From Zhengitettix transpicula (taxonomy: Eukaryota > Arthropoda > Insecta > Orthoptera > Tetrigidae), in NCBI GenBank assembly GCA_037074705.1, contig CM073590.1:9432001-9496000 (forward strand): 64,000 nt of DNA, written 5' to 3'. The notes beneath the pieces are model-generated. The model worked only from the letters and a program-made list of their open reading frames with translations, searched no databases and was not told the origin of the DNA. This document shows, piece after piece, positions 51,701-59,600 of the stretch. The first letter of the stretch is position 1. Every line of letters starts with the position of its first letter. Both the position numbers and the translations under genes were made by a program.

Positions 51701-53591
51701 GATTATGTAAATATATCTGATAATCTGTGACCCCGTTCTATTAATTTTTACATAAATCCATGATACCACACTTTCTCAAAGATTTAAGACTGGTTTCAAC
51801 CCCTCTGCTGAGAGTCATTGCCTTCATCATTCAAAATGTGTTAGTTTAGAATTTGATGTGTTGTACTGTCCATTTACACCAAGCCAAAGAAAAGTATGTC
51901 AAACTAGAGAACCTCCACTTTTTCAAACCAAATTCTAGTATTTTAGACATCAGAGAGATGGGTCTGCAGTTTTAAGATTAATATATTTTTCTGTGCAATT
52001 ATATGTAAATAAATGACAAAATTCCTTAATTGTAAATAAAATCAATTATTTCTTTTAGGTCCACACTATCATAGAATGACTTTGTTAGAGAGACAAGAAG
52101 CTTTAAAAGCTCAGTACTTTTTTGACTGTAAATGTACATCATGTACCAACATTTCAGAAATTAACTTTCAGGTACATTGGAATTTTAATAATATATAAGT
52201 AATATTTCAAGTATGTCTCAGTTTAAAATTTTTGTAGAATTATTTTGTGTTCATAACGCTAATGGGCCATAGAAGTAGACTAATATATATATATATATAT
52301 ATGTATATATTGGTATGGAAAGGATAGAGAGATAGGTTGTGGCTTACCTGAAAGTGAAGTGCGGTGTCGCCATGAGGAACAGAAGGTTGTTCTTCATGGC
52401 GACACCGCACTTCACTTTCAGGTAAGCCACAATCTATCTCTCTATCCTTTCCATACCAATATTTTTGACAATGTCACATTCTTACTATTACAATATATAA
52501 ATCCATTAATTGTCCACAATAAGACTGTCTATATTTGCCTGGTCGGGAACTTGACCCGGTGGCCGAGATGGTTAAGGCGTCTGTGTACTAAGCAGAATAC
52601 GTGGGTTCAAGTCCCGCCTGGGTCAAATATTTTCAGTCTTTCCTTCTTCTTCCATCCTTCTCTCTGCTTTGAACATATGCTTTTCTATATGCGTAATTCT
52701 TCGCCCGAACATATGAATTCAAATAAAGCGCAATCCTTCTATTTCTCCTATTTATTTCTATCCTTCCTCACTATCCAAGTTTGAATGTGAATTAGTTCCT
52801 TAATGGATTCTCCTAATATTGTATTTATTCCTTAATGGAAGCTCCTAATACTTCATTCCCTCTACTCTATCCATTCCTCCACTAAAAAACTATTAATTGT
52901 CCACAATAAGACTGTCTATATTTGCCTGGTCGGGAACTTGACCCGGTGGCCGAGATGGTTAAGGCGTCTGTGTACTAAGCAGAATACGTGGGTTCAAGTC
53001 CCGCCTGGGTCAAATATTTTCAGTCTTTCCTTCTTCTTCCATCCTTCTCTCTGCTTTGAACATATGCTTTTCTATATGCGTAATTCTTCGCCCGAACATA
53101 TGAATTCAAATAAAGCGCAATCCTTCTATTTCTCCTATTTATTTCTATCCTTCCTCACTATCCAAGTTTGAATGTGAATTAGTTCCTTAATGGATTCTCC
53201 TAATATTGTATTTATTCCTTAATGGAAGCTCCTAATACTTCATTCCCTCTACTCTATCCATTCCTCCACTAAAAAACTATTAATTGTCCACAATAAGACT
53301 GTCTATATTTGCCTGGTCGGGAACTTGACCCGGTGGCCGAGATGGTTAAGGCGTCTGTGTACTAAGCAGAATACGTGGGTTCAAGTCCCGCCTGGGTCAA
53401 ATATTTTCAGTCTTTCCTTCTTCTTGCATCCTTCTCTCTGCTTTGAACATATGCTTTTCTATATGCGTAATTCTTCGCCCGAACATATGAATTCAAATAA
53501 AGCGCAATCCTTCTATTTCTCCTATTTATTTCTATCCTTCCTCACTATCCAAGTTTGAATGAGAATTAGTTCCTTAATGGATTCTCCTAAT

Positions 53592-53657
<66 letters not shown>

Positions 53658-56600
53658 ATGTACATTGGAAGCATTGAAGTATTTAAACAATTTAATTTTA
53701 TCAAATGGGAGATAAATAATTGTACTTGTTAATACATTAAAGTTTATCCAAATAATCAGGCAGTTAAGAATTAAATATTAAGATGTTTTAGTTACACACA
53801 CCATTATGTTTCTGCCAGCAGTTGTGGCTTTCATCAAGTGTCATAAGTATACAGTAACTATGCAGTTGACAATTAATAATCATCAACAGCAAAGTGATTA
53901 CATTAATAGTAATGGGTCACAGATATTTCTTAGTTTAAGAGTATCACTTTATACATTTATTGTGGTACCATTAATTTTGATATGTAACATATCTGAAATA
54001 ATTCCAGAAAGGTATCAATGTCAAAAGTCTGAGCACTATCCCAATTGAATGATGATTAAAGTAAGTAATATATTTAGAAATTATGTATTGTTTAGCAGTA
54101 GAAAACTTATTATTTCTTTCACTAAAAACCCATATCATACTCAGTTTTCATTACTCCTAACAATATTACCAGGACTTGAGCACTTTCTGATATCCACAAA
54201 GCTAATATACTATTCAGAATTAAAGTTTCATCAACATGGAGCCCATTAACTATATTTCTGCTTCAATTGAGTATTTGTTCTCCAAAGATATCAATGAAGA
54301 AAATCATCATTCTTTAAAAAAAAATTTCCAATTCATAGATAGTATGAAAAACGTAAGTCATTCCTGACTACACTTTAGTTTCACTGCATGTTAGCAATTA
54401 ATAGCTTTATAAACAGTTGGTCTATCTTTATCCGATTTAAAACGATCTCTCTTGTTGAAATATAATGTACTGTAAATATTATCTGTAAGTCCACTTAATT
54501 ATGTTTAATCAGGATTTTATAATCAAGTCAGTGGTTCTTCAATGACTAATCCTCTTAGCCTAGCTTTTGCTGAGATTGTCATGAGAAACTTAGAATTCAT
54601 GTCCAGCATTAGTTAAAATAAAAAACATTTTTTGCTATTTCCTATTTGATGATGACATTTGTTTTGGTATAGTTCTGACCTCAATTTGAATTTTGTGGAC
54701 AAAGAAATTTTACTATCCAACTCCCAGTGACATTAACATAATTTAATTTAATTAACTGTAGATTTTTTTTATTTTCTTACTGGTGCCCCTTAACATTTAT
54801 CAACAAATGCATTCATATTTGACTGAACATAATTAATACCCTCATAAAGCTCACCCCCAAACTTCTCAATCCAAATAATTTATTTTATTTACATATATTT
54901 TTAAATCCTAGGCTTGCCCTCATCTTAAGAACTATCACATTTTTTATCATGTAAATGTTAACTGATGCTCATATTTTAGATGATACCAAATACCATTCTA
55001 GAATGATTTCAGAAAAGTTGTGTATCAAAATTTATGTCACAGCAATAAAAGTACAAGGTTAAATACACAGCAACTAAGCAATAATTTTACCCATTACTAT
55101 TAATGAAATCTTTTTGCAATTGAATATTTATATTGCCAATTATCATTTTTTAATTTGAATATTCTTTAGACCTGATAAAATCTTGTGTTTCGTTAAATAA
55201 CATCTTAATATTTTATTCTTAATTGATCATTTACTTGACCAATATTTAATATAATTTATAAAATGTGTTTCTTTATTTCAATTCAAATAAATTTATTAAA
55301 TTTAATATTATAAAAAATATTACAAATACAATATTTGAAAGTTTTTATTTTATGTCTGTTTTTGAATTAATAAATCAGTTAATCTTAAAATATTTAATGT
55401 AAACAAGTCAGTGCTGGGTAAAGTGCAATCCAATGTATTGAGCAAAGGGGAACGTCAAATTGTGGAATATTGTATTTAATAAATCAATTAATGACCTTTT
55501 ACAGACATTTTATTTTTATTTATAGATTTACGATGTTTCAGTATGTGTTTGTATCTTCTTTAGGTATTATTCTATAGAGGAGACATTTACAAATGATTAA
55601 CATATGGACGAATTACACAAAGTAAACAAAGACAAATTAACGTAAACAAAAATGAACAACTTACCAAATTATTATAGCAATCTAGCATTACAAACAATGT
55701 CGATAAATACACCAAGTTTTGAAAATGGGACCGAGGCACAGAATTAACTTTAGACCAACAAGATTGTAGCAAGACTGAATGACAGGCTGTACCTTGAGGC
55801 TGAAGAACATACGAACAAGTATCGAAACATCATAACTCCATAAATAAAAATAAAGTGTCTGTAAAAAGTCATTAACTGATTTATTAAATGCAATATTCCA
55901 CAATTTGACGTTCCCCTTTGCTCAATACATTGGATTGCACTTTACCCAGCACCAACTTGCTTACATTAAATATTTTAAGATTCTTAATAGTGTGGGTGAA
56001 ATTTTTATTTATTTTTTTCTATTCTATAATATATTTTTTTAATTTTATTTATGCAACAATTATAGCACAAAATTTCAGACTAAAACATTCCCTTTCAGAG
56101 GTGTTTTTCGGCCTTATTATGTTCCATTTGTAAAGGACCATTAATAGAATCTTATAAATCAAAACCAAGTTTAATCTTTGAAGAGAAGAATCATTTGGAA
56201 TGTTTAGAATGTGGCCAGAAACAAAAATCTCATGATCATAAACAATTAGAAGACGCTGCAAAATTATTTGATGAAGGTGACTATAAAGAAGATATTTAAT
56301 ACAGATTATTCAAATATTCATAAAATTAATTTACTGAAAAAACCATTTTTAGTTACTATTTATTATACTTATTTATTGCAAAAATCTTGAAATACATTTA
56401 CAAGGCCATTGTTATAAACATAAAACTTATGCATTTAAATTTAATATACCAAACTAAATTATGTCAAATAATTAGATTCAACGTAAATACCACAATATAT
56501 AATTTAGCCTGTTTGACTATATGTATTCATTCAATAAACAATTTCTCAGTGTTGCTTCATTTTCATTAAAGTAGGTAATATTTGTGTTTTTCACAACAAA

Positions 56601-59600
56601 TTAAGGGCAAGACAATTGTAACTAAGGTCATTTGGAGAACTATGAATAAATAACACTTTATTCTTTAATACATGTCACTGTGACATGAAAGACAAGTTTG
56701 TGAATTATCAGTAGGCTTTTGGAATGGGTAAATACTATTTTCTTCTTCTTTTCCATGTTGTGATGAAATATGTTCCTCTTAATGCTGCAAAACCTTTTAA
56801 TGGATTTCTTGAAGAACCTCGGAACTGTTTGTTAATTACAGATTGAAGTAAAAAAAACTTATATACCGTCCTCAAAGCTTTTGACAATTATTTATTTAAT
56901 TTAATTAACATGAGAAGTTTTCTGCCTGTAATTATGCCTTAGTCATCTGTAAAAAAAACTTAAAATTAAATTACAAACATATAGTTATTTAATTAATTTA
57001 GCCTGTAGTCATGCAATAAATTCAAAAACACACCTGTGTCCCGAGGTACATGCCCTTTCACATGCTTCACTTCCTATTCAGATGTACAAGTGTTTAACTT
57101 TGGATAGGAAAGAGAGAGAAAGGGTAGTTCATTTACCATAAAACAAGTTGGTCCAGTCAGAAATATAAAACCAAATTTTCAAGGACTGAGCCCCATTCAT
57201 CAGAACAATAGGTCTGAATTAAATGCTTAATATTTATTAGTAAGGTTGTATGTATGTTATGAACTGTGATTGGGATCCTTCCCAGTGGCAGTCTAAAATA
57301 ATTGTGATCTTGGTAGGGAAAGGAAAGAGAGATAGTCTGCGTCCTAGCTGAAATTGAAGTACGGTGTAGCCACACAGGGAACTGAAGGAAGTTCTTCAAT
57401 TTTCGGAAGCTCTCAGCCTCCTTCTTCAGGATGAACTGTTATGTCATTCCATGACTGGCTGGCTGTAGACTGCAGTTATACATACATATATAATGAGGAA
57501 GGATAGAAATAAATAGGAGAAATAAGAGGATTACGTTTTTTATGTGACTTCAAATGCTCTGGCGATGCACAAAGAAAAGCATATGTTCAAAGCAGGGAGA
57601 AGGAAGGAAGAAGAAGGAAAATATTTGATCTAGGCAGGACCTGAACCTGCATTATCTGCTGAGGACACAGACACCTTAACCATCTCGGCCACCAGGTCAA
57701 GTTCCTGACCAGACAAATATAGACAGTCTTATTATGGACAAATAGTTATTTAGAGGAGGAATGGATAGGGTAGAGGGAATGAAGTATGTGGAGTATCCAT
57801 TAAGGAATAAATACAATGTTAGGAACTACTATGGTGATTTGGAGTCACACTCATTCGAAGGCTAGAAATAAATAGGATATATATATATATATAGACACAC
57901 ACACACAAACCAATTAAATATATTTAAATCATAGATGTTAACTGACGATGATCAACTAGTATATTACTTAGAATTTTCTCCATTAGTAGAGTAAATAAAT
58001 ATAAAATTTTTTTATTTAGATTGTGGCTGAAATAATATTTATGTATGTTAACCTTTAAACCACTGGTGTTTAGCTTTCCTATGACTATTGTTTCATATAT
58101 AAATTCATACTCGAGACATAGTTACTATGTTTAGTATTTAAAGTGACGATGTCAAATTAAATAACACATTTGGATAGATCAGAGAAACATAGCTGACCTA
58201 CCTGAAATAAACAATAGATGTTGTCTTTGTACACTAATATCCCCAATGTTAATGGCCTCGCAGCACTTTAATATATTTTGTCCCGCAGTCCATCAAATTC
58301 TTTCCCAACTCTAACTTTCTGATTTCCCTCACCCAGTTTGTCGTCACCAAGAATTGTTTCTCTTTTCAAAATATCATCTACCACCAAATAATTGGCACTG
58401 CTATGGTCACCCTGAGGGACCCTTCCTATACCAACCACTTCATGGGACAACTGGAATAGCAACACCTAAATTCCTCTGTACCCTTAACACGGTTCTGGCT
58501 CAGATGATATTCTCACACTGCGGGCCAATGATTTTCTTGAAACCTTAAACACCAAATTCTCTGATAAGTCCACTTACTCCCCCACCAACATCAACTTCCT
58601 TGATGTTGATGTATACCTCAGTTTTGATCTAATGACCACACCAGTCCACATTAAACCCACCAACACCTTATAATACATTTCACCAGTTGTCATCAGAAGA
58701 TCCCTCCCATATAGCTTAGCCCTTAGTGGAATTCTAATTTACATACTTGTAACAGTGTCACCGCCTACACTAACCAGATTCTCAGTGCTTTCACAAACAG
58801 AAAATACTCTAGTGACCTCCCCCAGAAACAAATATCCTGTACACTATCCACTGTTCAACTACCCATACCATTCCTTGATAAAGACAGAAAACATAGTCCA
58901 CCTCCAACCACAATCTGGACTGCAAAAACTCAACTTTATTCTCCATCTCACATACACTGGACTGCAATCTAACCTAGATCTTAAAAGCATCCTTGACAAA
59001 ATACTCCCCCCTGCCTTCAGATGCCCTCCCAATCTCCGCAATATCCTTGTTGACCCTTTCAGGCCCTAGCCTAAAACTGCCTACTTCAGCCGGGTTGCCA
59101 ACCTTGCAGTAGGAACAGATAAAATGTTTTCCCTATCTTTCAACGCACTACAAACCTCCAGATAGATAAAATCAAAGAAAACATTACCTGCCTCACCTCC
59201 CACATCATCTACCAAATGAATTGCAAACTATGACCTGATTTCTGTATCAATCAAATCAAATGAACCCTCCGTGAACACATTGCTAACCACTGCAGCACTA
59301 CCAAACAAAACCCAATTTTCAATAGCAGCTCATGCCCAAAGTCACATCAACGATTTCAATCGATGCTTCACACTGACCCTCCTTAAAGCCTTAAACTCCC
59401 TGACTAATTTGATGCTGAACTCTCCTTCCAACAGTCTGGGCAAAGTCCTGGACTCAATATCCTCTAATATTATTATAAGACATTATTTCAATTGTTATAA
59501 TATTATATCAAAATATAATAATGATTATTATTATAATGGTCTGTTTCATCATCTCCCCTATCTCACTCATTTACCTTTTCACTTCCACTCTAATGTGTGT

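Larger units (their letters stand above)
52505..53598 (+). mobile_element. tRNA-headed SINE-like unit of 387 bp in ~2.8 tandem copies
   Basis: Units start ('attaattgtccacaataag') at 52505, 52892 and 53279, spaced exactly 387 bp. Each has a tRNA-like head, a C/T-rich body ('cttccttcttcttccatcc'), 'tgaattcaaataaagcgcaa' and an end 'ctccactaaaaaacta'. The copies differ at only a few sites ('cttcttgcatcc' and 'tgagaat' in the third). The third is cut by (TA)n. Three near-identical open frames of 77 codons within it are repeat shadows. A diverged inverse copy lies at 57487. A SINE amplified in tandem is the simplest reading. Confidence 0.8.

Noticed and set aside
52359..53558. Near-identical 77-141-codon frames
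   Set aside because: They are produced by the 387-bp SINE-like unit and start inside the tRNA-like head.
53806..54249. Two successive frames with hydrophobic 'SLRVSLYTFIVVPLILICN' stretch, considered as a membrane-receptor exon
   Set aside because: Only one hydrophobic segment, no flanking splice phase that links them, and they lie in a SMYD4-like intron without other support.
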